From Amorphophallus konjac (lineage: Eukaryota > Streptophyta > Magnoliopsida > Alismatales > Araceae), in assembly GCA_022559845.1 (NCBI GenBank), contig CM040118.1:261229519-261293518 (forward strand): a stretch of DNA of 64,000 nucleotides, read 5' to 3'. Made by a program: the position numbers and the translations under genes. The notes below the pieces were generated by a model that worked only from the letters and a program-made list of their open reading frames with translations, had not been told where the DNA came from and made no database searches. The stretch's first letter is position 1. Each line of letters begins with the position of its first letter. Below are positions 35,104 to 45,850 of the stretch, one piece after another.

Positions 35104-36372
35104 AACGTCCTCTTTGCAGGGGAGCGAGCGGAGGTGAAGCGAAAGCGAAATGGAACATGGAGATGAAGCGGAAGTGAAGCGGAGTGGACCAAAAAGTGGG
35201 CGTTAAGGTAAACGACACCCGTTCTTTACCAACAAGCGATAGGAATTTTCTGGAAAACTTCAAACTGATCACAAGGAAAATAGCTAACCGAAGGATGCAA
35301 GTCTGGAGAAACTATCAACTAAGGAAAAGAAACACGGCTAGCCGCCGGAGGCAACGGAAAGGGAAGAGAACTGACTAAACTCCAGACAGGAATCTTCAGC
35401 CAACCAAATCAAGCGAGAGATCGAAGGAAGCCTTCTAATTCAGAGTGGAATGATTCTCCTTATTCGAAATTAAGAACACAGTTATTCACCATCATTGAGA
35501 CACCTTGAACAGATGAAGGACATGAATGCTCAAATATGCGGATGATGCATGCTGGGCTAAAGAAAAAGAAATCGTTAAAATAAATGCAAAGAAAGATAAA
35601 ATAACAAGATACTCGAGAATAATATTGCTAGACTGGAGAAATCAGGGTCAGGACACCATCTGCAACCACGGCGTGCAAGATAGAACCATCGTCCCCAAAT
35701 TTTTCCAACCTAACGGCCTATCCAACGATTAAACATGTGTACTTAGATCATCATCATTTTTGTTTAAGGGGAACATCAGATCCCAGAACACATGAATGAC
35801 CAGCCGGTTCTCGAGATAATATATCATAGATAACATATAGTAATGCATTAAAGGGACAAGGGAACGAGATACAATACCTGACTTACCTGCCCGACCGGCA
35901 AAGCATGTTGTTTATAACTTCATTCAGGAGAAAAAGGTTAGCCAATAATAAATATGAGCATGAAATAAGGCATAACCATTCATACGTGTTAGAAGCATTA
36001 ATAATATGTGCCATGGCAGAAAATGTGGTCATTCAATCATCAAATGGACCATTTTATTCATCAAGAAACTTGCAAGCTGTAACGGTCTGCAGAGAGGGCG
36101 TCATATGAAGCAACGGACCAGCCCTAGGCCGTTAGAGATTGGGCGGTTCACATTCTTCAATGAAACAGTTCAAAATCCATGTAACGGTCAAAATAGTACG
36201 CGTCATTGACTGTAACGGTCGGACGACAGACCATCATATTTCCTGAGCGTTCAAAAAAAACAAACCGAACGGTCACGATCTTCATTCATTCATTCATTCA
36301 ACACTCAAACGCCAAAAAACCCAAAAAACCCCAAACGAGAAACCCCAAGACCACTGGCGACCACCGAAGGAG
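35104..36372. other. Element B 3' non-coding region, upstream of the antisense PMD gene
   Basis: AT-rich sequence with no convincing frame. TAACGGTC-type inverted repeats are at about 36075-36130 and 36180-36235, and a short TTCA microsatellite is at 36282-36299. The last 200 bp would be promoter and 5' leader of the plus-strand gene starting at 36373; no clear TATA box is seen. Confidence 0.5.
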
Positions 36373-39328
36373 ATGGCCGACGACGAGGCCCCACAGCCAC
36401 CGAAGAAGAGGGAGAGAGGGAAGAAGAAGGCGATACGCCGCCTCCACCGCCGGATAGAGCGGGAAGTGGAACGACGGACGGAGGAAGAAAAAACGAGGAA
36501 GAAAGCTCCAAGGGTGGAAAAAGAGGCTCCAATGGCCGAGGAGGACCAAGGGGAAACTCTCCTGGATGAGGGAGAACCCAAGGAACAGGAGAAAAAGAGG
36601 AAGAGGGGCCAAGACCATGAGGTAGGCCTCCGCCCTAATTTTTTTTTCAAATTTTAATTTTTTTGAGTTTTTATGTAGATGCATGTGGGAATGGGGGGTA
36701 GAAAATGGGTCCCAGAGCCGTTTAGGATCATTTGTAGGCCTTTTGGCCAAAGTGAGAAGCCACGGAATGCAAAGGGGAAAATTCCCGTTAGCAGGGAAAG
36801 TGACGGTCCTTCCAGTGACCGTCACAAGCCTAACGCGCCACCCTTGGTGCGTTAGAGACAAGTAACCCCCCATCCCAGGGCCGTTACATGCACCAGAGGC
36901 CAGAACTGTTTTTAGGTTTTCAATTATTCAATTTTTTTGTTTTGTTTTGTTTTTATAAATGTTGTGCAATGATTTTATGATGCATTTGACTAATTTATGT
37001 TTTAAATGAATGCAGGGAAAAAGACGGACGAGGATCTCCTGGCTTCAGATCCGGGCGGTGTACCAGGCACTTCCCGATTACTAGAGAGAGAGATTGGCCG
37101 GCATGGGGTTTGCCGAGGTGCTGAGCATCGAGGTGACCAGGATGGACACACCTCTGCTGTACGCCTTGCACGAGAGGTGGGATCCGATCAGCAGAGCATT
37201 CATCTTCCCGTGGGGTCACATGATCCCGACGCTAGAAGACATGGCGAGGATTGCCGGGTTGCGAGTACACGGAGCCGTAGTGACAGGATGGACCTACAGG
37301 AACTACCGAGAGATGGCCCAGGAGCTGCTGGGGCTAGATTTGATCAGACCGGGGCAGACGTCATCCCAGCTCTCGAGATCAGTACTGCAGGAGAGCTTAG
37401 GACTGAAAGGAGCATCGATAGCTGTGGGCGAGCTACCAGAGGAGCATCTGGGTAGAGTGATTAACCAGGTGCGCCCACGAGTGGCGGCATGAGGCGCTTC
37501 ATGAGGCTACTATTCGGGAAGCTCCTGTTCGCGACTCGGGCAGATGTGATCAGCTACAGGTTGCTGCCGATGATCGAGGATTTGGGCAGAGTTGGAAAGT
37601 ACGCCTGGGGAGCGGCAGTCTTGGCCTTCCTGTTCGAGTCCCTAAGTACGACGGACCGACAGACCATGCTGGGTGGCTTCTCGCCTTTTCTACAGGTAAA
37701 TGCAATTTAAATGCTTCTATTATGATTTATGCAAATGTTCATGCAAATTTACTGACTTAACTTCTAAATGTAGTTCTGGAGCTACACGTACCTCCCGGGC
37801 ATAGGATGGGGCACACTACTCCACACCGGCCGCATCCCGATCGGGAGGCGATGGGTGGTCGCAAGGGACCCGGGGTCGATCATCAGATTGACCCGGGCGA
37901 TCCAGGACGATTTGGATTCCTTCCCGCACACGGCGGTAAGCCCGAAACTCAAAAAAATGCTTTCTAAATGAGTTTGAATATTTCTATATGCCTTCTATAT
38001 GATGATTAGATTCATGCTTTCAGGTGAGGTGGACCCCATATAGAGGCGAGAGCTACGAGGGACAACCATGGGTGGAGGCAGCCCTTTCGTACCGGGGACG
38101 AGACATATGGTTGCACTGCATCCATATCATCGAGCCTCTCCACTATCGACTGATTATGAGAACTCGGGGACTACACCAGCCAGAGGTGACCTTTCCACGC
38201 CACAGCGACGACCACCCGGGGAAGTCAGCGAAGGGAATTAGCGGTGACATAGATTGGTGCGCCCGGAAGGTGAAGTACGTCCACGATTGGAACAAGCGGG
38301 GCAGAGCAGTGAAAGAGCGGGACGAGAGCGATGAGGCATACTTGAAAGCCTTTGCTCGACTGTACGGGGACCGGGTGTACTGAGGTACCCGACGACCGGT
38401 ATGCAATAAAACCCTATACTCTGAATGCTCTTTTATGAAAATTTTATCCTATATGCACTGACTCATATACTTTCTAAATGCAGCTAGACCCCGAGGGAAG
38501 GATAGCTGAGCTCGAGGGGCTACTCCACGCCACCGTCCAGTAGCGGGACGAGTACCGGACCGCTTCGGAGCTCTTGGTAAGACTCTAAAAACCTTGGACC
38601 TAAAATGATTATGCAAATGATGCAAAATGCTGCTAACCATGATTTGATCAAATGCAGCGGGCCGAGGGAGCCCAAAGAGCCAGACCGGACGCACCGTCAT
38701 CTTACTCACAACCTGCCAGGGACAGAGCTGAGTGGGACGCCGAGTTCGCCCGAGCGGTTGCCCGGGCCGAGGAGGCGGAGGCCACCCTCGCGGAGCGGGT
38801 AAGATGCTAAACCCTTATGAAAATTAAATGCTTATGCTTTATGCAAATTCTCATGTTTATGCGACTAACTATATGCAATGCAAACTATAGGCGAGAGAGC
38901 TAGCCACAGCAGCGGCCGAGGTGAAACTGGCTCGGTCTGGGGCAGAGGTCTTACGAGCAGGGGTGGCCCGATTGAGAGGAGAGCTTGCGCAGACGGCAAC
39001 GCAGACAGCAGAGTTTGAGAGATGCCGATCCGAGGCACGAGCTGCGCGACTCGAGGCCCACGACATGAAGGTCGAGGTTTGGACCTTGGAGAGGACCATA
39101 CGGATGATGGGCCGAGGACCAGAGCGGAGCGTATCTCAGAGCGGAGCGTCGAGGAGTGCTGCTCGTGCCGGATCAGTGGCAGACTACCTCGTTAGCTCCT
39201 CTGGTCAACGGAGGAATGAGAGGGCGGAGAGGGGCCAGCAGGAGGAGAGTGCCTCCATAGCACCACCGGCGAGGAAGCCGGAGGGTGGAGATGATGATGG
39301 CGGCCCGGCGGATAAGCCGGCCGAGTGA
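36373..39328 (+). pseudogene. Antisense seven-exon plant-mobile-domain gene with coiled-coil tail
   Basis: Inferred exons: 36373-36621, 37016-37695, 37774-37935, 38024-38374, 38484-38576, 38658-38798, 38891-39328. All six introns have GT...AG ends and phase 0. Exon 1 encodes a Lys/Arg/Glu-rich, nuclear-signal-like N-terminus. Exons 2-4 give a plant mobile domain (PF10536-like): LHERWDPISRAFIFPWG, TLEDMARIAGLRVHG, RRFMRLLFGKLLFATRAD, KYAWGAAVLAFLF, and a C-terminal DIWLHCIHIIEPLHYR segment. Exons 5-7 give an Ala/Glu/Arg coiled coil and a low-complexity tail. Breaks are TAG 37082-37084, one frameshift in exon 2 near 37440-37490, and TAG 38541-38543 in exon 5. PMD proteins relate to MAIN/MAIL1 and are often carried by transposons. 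It lies antisense to element B, between integrase and 3' LTR. Confidence 0.75.
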
Positions 39329-39838
39329 TGCATGTTTTCTTTTTGTTTTTACTTGTACATAACTTATATGAAAATGAAATGAAAATGCAAATCTTTTTTG
39401 TGTCTTGTTGTGACTGTGTGAATGAATGGATATGTAAAGGAATGCAAACAGGTGATCATGTGAAAATGAATGGGAATGAATGCAAGAAAATGCAGGAAAT
39501 GCTTGTGGATGTATGAAAGAATTGTGTGGATGAAATGTGATATGTGAGATGGATAGGATGAACGGAAGTATGTAAGACCGCCAGGTCTAAAACAGAGGCA
39601 GGAAGGAATAGTTCAATCACAGCAGCAGACAATGTAACGGTCTAAGTCCAAACTGTCAGGATCAAGTAACGCATCAGATGGAGGCCGTCAGAGAGGACAG
39701 AGCCCAATTTTGCAGAACTGAGCAGCAGGAAAGGTAACGGTCCATATCTGGGGCGTCATATATAAGTAACGGCCAAATGCTAGACCGTTAAAGATGGCAG
39801 AGCAATATTGGACTATGAACGTGCTGACCATACTTATG
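39329..39838. other. Spacer with TAACGGTC inverted repeats
   Basis: 3' end of the antisense PMD gene followed by A/T-rich sequence. Paired TAACGG/CCGTYA words occur at about 39633-39690 and 39735-39790. No frame of interest. Confidence 0.5.
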
Positions 39839-40500
39839 AGTGTATAGACTTTGCCAAAGTGATGTATAGACTTCGAGTGCAGTCGTCCAGATGATGTATA
39901 GACTTCGTTTTAACAAAGAATGCTTAAACTTGAAGAATGTATGGACTTTGGACGAGGGATGTACAGACTTGGGGTTGTGCACACGTTGGGCAATGTATAG
40001 ACTTGGATCAACAATGTACAGACTTGAATGATGTGTGGACTTTGAATGAAGACTGTACAGACTTGGAGAATGCATGGACTTGAGACTGTGGAATGTACAG
40101 ACTTGAGGAATGGATGTATAGACTTGACAAACGTGTAGACTTGGGGAGAATGTATAGACTTCAACGAATGTACAGACTTGGGGTTGTACACACTTGGATG
40201 AAGAATGTATAGATTTGGAGAATGTATGGACTTTAGATGAAGACTTGGGGAATGTATGGACTTTAGGTGAAGACTGTACACAATGCATAGACTTAAAGCT
40301 GTGTAGACTTTGGATGAAGACTGTACAGACTTGGGGAATGCATGGACTTGAGACCCGATGTACAGACTTTGGAAAATGCATGGGACGTATAGACTTCACA
40401 TGATGTAGACTTGGATGAAGAATGGGATGCATAGACTTAGCCAAAATGTGCAAACTTCAAAAACGTATGGACTAGGATGATGAATGGGATGTATAGACTT
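39839..40500 (-). repeat. Irregular AAGTCTRTACATT motif array in element B
   Basis: About 30 copies of AATGTAYAGACTT (the reverse complement of the copia-LTR motif AAGTCTRTACATT) in 660 bp, about one per 20-25 bp, with non-repeating spacers. Variants such as ATGCATGGACTT and GTGTAGACTT match the kinds seen in the copia LTR. On the minus strand, B's sense strand, the motif has the same polarity as in the copia element. The minus-strand 221-residue frame across it is only the array read as protein. It lies upstream of the DUF7745-like gene. Confidence 0.9.
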
Positions 40501-40519
40501 TAACCAAATGTGCATGAAA

Positions 40520-40800
40520 TGTGACGATCCACGCACAGCGCGTCGGGGATAGATAACGGTCATGAGCAAGACCGTTGAGAATGATTGACCAAGAAGAAGC
40601 CAAAACTAATCAGCAGAGAATGTAACGGCTCAGAGAGAACGCGTCATAAGAATATAACGGTCTGATGCTAGACCGTTAAGCTTGACAGAATACGGTTGGA
40701 CTAAATTTAAACCACAGGAAAAGTGACGGCCCAGAGCTGGCGCGTCATAGTCAAGTAACGGTCTGACGACAGACCGTTATATCATGAATTGTACTCTGAG
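40520..40800. repeat. Cluster of TAACGGTC/GACCGTTA inverted repeats
   Basis: Five or six pairs in 280 bp. The clearest are at 40655-40678 (8-bp arms, 8-bp loop) and 40756-40779 (9-bp arms, 6-bp loop). Other pairs use a GCGTCA-type second arm (for example 40622-40646). Confidence 0.8.
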
Positions 40801-41011
40801 ACGGATTGAACCGTAAGGGGGAAAACCCGAGATAAGAAGCCCTTGATCCATTCTAGACTTCTCCCAAACTTAAGATAATGCCTTCCAATCCGAATCTTAT
40901 CACTTTAAAACCAAAACCAAACCTTTAAAACTTGAAAACCTAGCCAAAATCGTATCTTTCTAAATTCTTTGCTAGAACGCTGAAAAACTCCTCCTAAGGG
41001 CAGGAAACAAG

Positions 41012-42449
41012 ATGAAGAGAAGCTTCGAGGTGATGGCTATGGAGGAGAGAGTCTACACTGGACCCAAAGCTGCAAGAAAAGAGTATGGAGAGCTGCAAAG
41101 GCTAACTTCAATTCCCAAGCATCTAAGCTCTAATGCTCAAAGAGTGGTAAGCTTCCATAACTTAACCAAGTTCAGAAATTTCTGCACTTCATCTTCTTCC
41201 TCATGATTTTCTTTTTTTTTCTTCTTCTTAGCCCCTTCCCGGTCCAAGATGCTATTCTAATCTGAAGTGGGTGGCTCCCATGGTAAAGGCACTCCCTTTA
41301 GAGGTTACATCAATTCTTAAAGCGTGGCACCTTCAACCTCTCTTGGTCTTAGGCAAGAACTTCCATAAATTGATATTAGATTGGCCTAGTATTTCAGCCC
41401 TCATAGAATTGTGGCATCCACAAACACATACCTTCATCTTCCTTTCCTTTGAAACAACAGTCCTATTAGAGGAGGTAGAAACCTACCTAGCCCTTCCTAA
41501 GACTAAGGTGGGGGATGAAGACCTAGTTTGCTATACCGTGGAACCAATCGACCCGTCGTTGATCTTGAGTGATTTCATCCATAATCCAAAGGACGTGAGG
41601 ACCATGATCAGCCAACACTACATACACTTGATACCCTTGGCACAATGGATAGTCTCTCATTGCAAGAACAAGTGGGAGAGACATGAAGCAATAGCCAAGG
41701 TGGTGGTGGTTTGCTTATGTGGAGTCTTTCTTTTCACTACTACCGACCACCTTTTAGATACCCAAAATCTTAGCATTATTAGTGGGTTGTGGCGGGGAAT
41801 GTCCCTCTCTCAAGCGATCCTCTCATATCTCTATGAAGGACTAACCTCGGCTTGCCTAGGAGGACCTTTGTTCGGTTCCATGATACTCCTTGAGTGTTGG
41901 ATGGGAGTGAGAATCAAATTCCAACCAAAGGTGGATATTACTTCTTCTAGCCGGATCTTTGGGAGCCACCCTCTCTTCTTCATTGGAGGGGCATCTAGAT
42001 TTTCTTCACAGGTTGAATGCAAGACGGCGGACAAGAAAACTTGGGATGAATGGCGCCTCTTCTTCAACACCCTTCCAATAGACAAGTTCATCATGCGACC
42101 AAGAATCCTTCGGAGCACTCTTCTTAGACTACCGCGGCGTCAAGGCCTGGACCTCCAACTAGTGGGAAATACTACCATGGCGATCTACAACCCGCACCGA
42201 TGCCATCTTCAGATCGGACTACCTCGAATTGAAGCTCCTGCACTATCACATTACCCTCCCCTTCTACCTAGGAAGATGGGGACCGAGGAAGATGAAAGAG
42301 TGATCCGGAACACGCTGACCATGTGGGAGATCAGCAAGGTGCGTCCGTGGCAAGAAAAAGTGGAAGAGAACGACGAAGCGCGCCGTGGCTACACGAAAGA
42401 GTTGAGGAAGATCCGCCCTCTTCCGGATAAGAAACTGAATGTAGCTTGA
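41012..42449 (+). CDS. Antisense two-exon PMD/DUF7745-like gene, apparently intact
   Basis: Exon 1 is 41012-41146 (45 codons); the intron is 41147-41231, with GTAAGC at its start and a long pyrimidine tract before TTCTTAG; exon 2 is 41232-42449. The frame is phase 0 throughout, giving 450 residues with no stop. The N-terminus is MKRSFEVMAMEERVYTG. The body has PMD-type layout: LIELWHPQTHTFIF, LLEEVETYLALP, a hydrophobic VVVVCLCGVFLFTT segment and LYEGLTSACLGGPLFGSMILL. I assign it to the PMD/DUF7745 group by pattern only; function is unknown. A basic, Glu-rich C-terminus follows. It is antisense to element B, just 5' of the integrase end. Being open while B's own pol is full of stops is notable. 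ATG 41012 has a purine at -3. Confidence 0.65.
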
Positions 42450-42589
42450 TTTTCTTTTTGAACGATGTAATTGACAATCAGAGTTAGAATTTTATCAATC
42501 TTGTGTTGCATTAAGTTCATTTGAATAGGATGGGATTGCCTTAGTTGAATGGACATGAACTTTGTGTTTTGATTTGGCTAGAATGATCA

Positions 42590-42870
42590 GCAGAACAGAG
42601 CTTCTGGAGAATATAACGGATCGGATCAGGGCCGTTAGAAGTATATAACGGTGGGGAGATAGGCCATTAGAGTGTATGCTCTGAGAACTAAATTCTATGG
42701 AGGATATAACGGTCTAAAGATAGGCTGTCAGGAGGAAATGACGGTCTGCCTGGGGCCGTCAAAGATAGAGCTACTGAGAGAATCAAAGCCAACGTTCTGA
42801 AGGAAAGTAACGGTTTAATCAAAGACCGTTATATGAGTGTGGCGGTCCATTGATGGCGCGTTACAGCCCT
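42590..42870. repeat. Cluster of TAACGG/CCGTTA inverted repeats
   Basis: Pairs such as 42616-42640, 42648-42671, 42708-42731, 42740-42761 and 42808-42829, directly downstream of the DUF7745-like gene. Confidence 0.75.
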
Positions 42871-43084
42871 GAACCTGCATAGTTATGAGATTTCAACTTT
42901 GTTCTTGATCCTGCGTTCTGCACACACTTAAACATGGAACAAGTTAGATCTATTCTTAGACTCAACCCCTTTCCTTGAAGCAAGTTAGATAATGACCGTT
43001 TCTTGATATTTGGTCAAGGGGTGGAGCCTTATTAAATAGGCGGGAAAAAACATAATAGAACTAATGCGATGCATGCGATGCATA

Positions 43085-43320
43085 TGATGGTATTTTTTGG
43101 ATTTTGGAAAATATTCGAATTTTTGTGAGTTTTGGAAATATTTGATGTTTTTTGATTCCGAAATATATGATGTTTTTGGATTTTTTAAATATATGATGTT
43201 TTTGGATTTTGAAATATATGATGTTTTTGGATTTTGAAATATATGTTGTTTTTGGATTTTGAAATATATGTTATTTTTGGATTTTGAAATATATGATGTT
43301 TTTGGATTTTGAAAACCAGT
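43085..43320. repeat. AT-rich tandem repeat, about 25-28 bp unit
   Basis: Seven or eight units with consensus close to GAAATATATGATGTTTTTGG plus ATTTT. The units are similar but not identical. The minus-strand frame rich in FQNPKTSYISKSKN is the repeat read as protein. Confidence 0.85.
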
Positions 43321-44077
43321 GCTTTCCCTTAGCAACGTGAGCCCTCCACATCGTATTGAGAGTCCCAAGGTTGGCATGTAATGAGGTGACAAACCCTGAC
43401 CAAGGCCTAGATTTTGATGACGGTGTTTCTACTAGGGCCATACCCAGGGTACTAGTTTAAATCCTGAAAAAGGAAAATAGAACACGGGGGGGGGGGGGGG
43501 TAAGCTTAGGCCAGATCTAGAAGCTTTTAGGACTTGGGTTCCTCTCCAAACAACCCATTAGAAATTTGGTCTGTTGCCCCGGGGCTTTGTATCCGTCATC
43601 GAACCTTAGTCCACTCTAGGCATGCGTGCGACCGGGCTCATTCGTCCCGCGGGGAACTGTACTGCCACTCTTGTCATGCCTAGATTCTTTTTCTTGCCTT
43701 TCTGGAGCTTTGGAATCATATTCAATAGACCTTTGAGATGATGCTTTTGATTTTGTCATAGAGATTGCTTTCTTTTCTCCTTGTTTCTTTGCTTGTGGCA
43801 TCAGGTCATAACGGACTGCCCCTATTTGAGACCTCCTCTTGTCAGGGTGCCTGGATTGGTTGTCGCCTCCTTATTCACTTCTTGCCCCTGGATTCAGCCG
43901 ATGGAAGGAACGAATAGGGACTTCAACTTTCCCCCAAAGCATGACCAAGGAGAAACGATGTCTTTTAAAGCGAGAAACCTGACTAGAGATGTTGTGTAGT
44001 GTGTGTTTGCCTTACTCGGGATCCTCTTTAGAGAAATAGAGGAACATCTTGCTGCCGGGGTGGCACGGATTAGACTC
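43321..44077. other. Element B 3' region after integrase, with a 15-G run
   Basis: Non-coding. A run of 15 G is at 43486-43500, the longest homopolymer noticed in the window and a likely place for assembly error. Frames in 43616-43999 show no family motif. Confidence 0.6.
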
Positions 44078-44428
44078 TTAAGGAAAGAACTGCTTAAGGT
44101 ACAACCCATTCCACGGGTGAGAGAGCTCCTCACCTTTCGCATTTACTAAGCAATAAGCATTCCCTAGATAAGCCTCTTTTACGACAAACGGCCCATCCCA
44201 GTTAGGTTGTAATTTAGACCTAGGTCCTGCAGACCGAATGAATTTGCGTTTCAAAACCATATCCCCTTTTTGAAATTTACGTTCAATTACCTTCTTCTGA
44301 AAGTAACGCGAAACTCTCTTTTGATAAACAGATACATGATCGGCCACATTCATCCTCTTCTCATCTAAGAGTTCCAGCTGAACCAGCAACGCCTCTCGAC
44401 GTTCATCGAGATTAAGTTCCTTATCAAG
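44078..44428 (-). pseudogene. pol: Element B integrase, C-terminal domain
   Basis: Part of the single pol frame. It carries VYQKRVSRYFQKKVIERKF, the KGDMVLKRKF beta-strand and the GPY/F-like WDGPFVVKEAYLGNAYCL segment, ending SHPWNGLYLKQFFP at stop 44078-44080. No chromodomain follows, as expected for the Tat lineage. Separated from the core by TAG 44429-44431. Confidence 0.85.
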
Positions 44429-45079
44429 CTACACTCTAAGGGAAGGGATCAAGATCTCATATGGGAGCACCGCCTCCATCCCGTAGGTAAGAGCATAGGA
44501 AGTTTGTCCCGTGGGAGTACGGACGGAGGTGCGGTAATCCCACAGAGCTTCCACTAATCTTTCTGGCCAATCGAAAAACTTATGAGATTCGCATGTTTTC
44601 TTGATGATTTTAAGAAGGGTTTTATTAATGGCCTCGGCTTGACCGTTGCCTTGATGGTAATATGGAGATGAATGATGTAATGCAATATTGAACTTCTTAC
44701 ATAGGTCCTTGAGCTCTTGGGAGATAAACTGGGGTCCATTGTCGGTGATGATACTGCTTGGCACTCCGAACCGCGAGATGATATTCTTCATGACAAAGCG
44801 GCACACCGTTGAAGCTTTGATCTCTGCGTACGCCTCAGCTTCGGCCCATTTGGTGAAGTACTTAGTGGCGGTAAGGATAAAGGATTTCTGTTTAATCTGA
44901 GAATTAGGATCACCGAGCGGGCCGACAACATCGAAAGCCCACATAGAGAATGGCCAAGGAGCAGAGAGAGGATGGAGAGATGAAGCTGGAGCATGGATTT
45001 TATCGGCATGGAGTTGGCACTTAAGACACCTCCGGACATAGAGGGAGCAATCTTCCTCTAGAGTGGGCCAGTAGTAGCC
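44429..45079 (-). pseudogene. pol: Element B integrase core
   Basis: DDE integrase core with Asp in WAFDVVGPLG, Asp in IITDNGPQF and Glu in GNGQAEAINKT. The first part lies upstream of the Met at 44944 and is open from 45079, containing the last Cys residues of the zinc finger (VRRCLKCQ). The same frame is used as in RT and RNase H. It inserts the cDNA; the domain itself has no break, but it is bounded by TAG codons at 45080 and 44429. Confidence 0.88.
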
Positions 45080-45850
45080 CTACCTAAGGATTTTCTTTGC
45101 TAGAGCCTGGCCATTGACATGACCTCCACACTCACTAGAATGGGCTGCTTCAGCCACTTTCCAAGCCTCATCATCATCAAAACATCTCATGAGCATTCCA
45201 TTAGTAGCGCGCCTGTATAGTTCTCCTACAACAATGGTGTACCTTGAGGCGGCTCTTCTTATTGACTTGCGCTGCTCGGCATTTGCCCCTTCTGGGAATG
45301 ATCCTTCTTTACAAAACAACTCGATTTCATGATACCAAGGCAATTCTTCTTCATCCAGAATCTCTTCTAGCTCTATTAAAGATACTTCCTTCTCAGCCCT
45401 CGCCTCTACAGCCTTCCTAAGGTTGATGAACCAAGGATCCTGAAGGGAGGGTGCGTCCAGTCTCTGAATGACGATAGTCTCAGTGTTCCGACTGAGAGGG
45501 AAAGATAGGGAGGAAGCAAGCGATGCTAAGGCATCGGCTAGAATGTTCTGAGAACGGGGAGTATGGATATAGATTAGCTTACAGAATTGCCTTGCAAGGA
45601 GCGTGACCAAATCTTGATATGGCTTGAGTTTGGGGTCACAAGTGCGGTAAGTGGATAGAACTTGCCGTAGGATGAGCTGAGAGTCTCCTATGATATTCAA
45701 ATAGCGTGCACCTAGGAGACAGGCATGCTTCAATCCAGCTAAGAAAGCCTCATACTTAGCGATGTTGTTGGTAGTAGGAAATCGCAGTTGATAAGCAAAA
45801 GGAATAGTCACTCCCTCTGGAGTGAGCAGAACAGCGCCGATCCCTCGGCC
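45080..45850 (-). pseudogene. pol: Element B second (archaeal-type) RNase H and integrase zinc finger
   Basis: The Tat-specific second RNase H: FLAGLKHACLLGARYLNIIGD, the SQLILRQV helix and a C-terminal ADALASLAS segment hold the expected acidic residues. It is followed by a linker and the His pair of the integrase zinc finger (AAHSSECGGHVNG). TAG 45080-45082 cuts the zinc finger. The first catalytic Asp (HFDGALNS) is on the other side of TAA 45851-45853. Presence of this domain after the ordinary RNase H is the best lineage marker. Confidence 0.88.

Noticed and set aside
36294..36873. Minus-strand frames of 118 and 191 residues over exon 1 of the PMD gene
   Set aside because: Shadows of the Lys/Arg/Glu-rich plus-strand exon; Phe/Leu/Ser composition reflects complement codons.
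38381..38383. TGA as a fourth break in the antisense PMD gene
   Set aside because: A donor at 38375 (GGGTGTAC context) ends exon 4 in phase 0 before this TGA and fits the phase of all other introns, so the stop is probably intronic.
40520..40800. rho-type terminators or tRNA genes formed by the TAACGGTC hairpins
   Set aside because: Not a bacterial context; arms are 6-9 bp without cloverleaf or A/B box structure.
43085..43320. Satellite or centromeric repeat
   Set aside because: Only a local array of seven or eight short AT-rich units inside element B; no wider tandem organisation.
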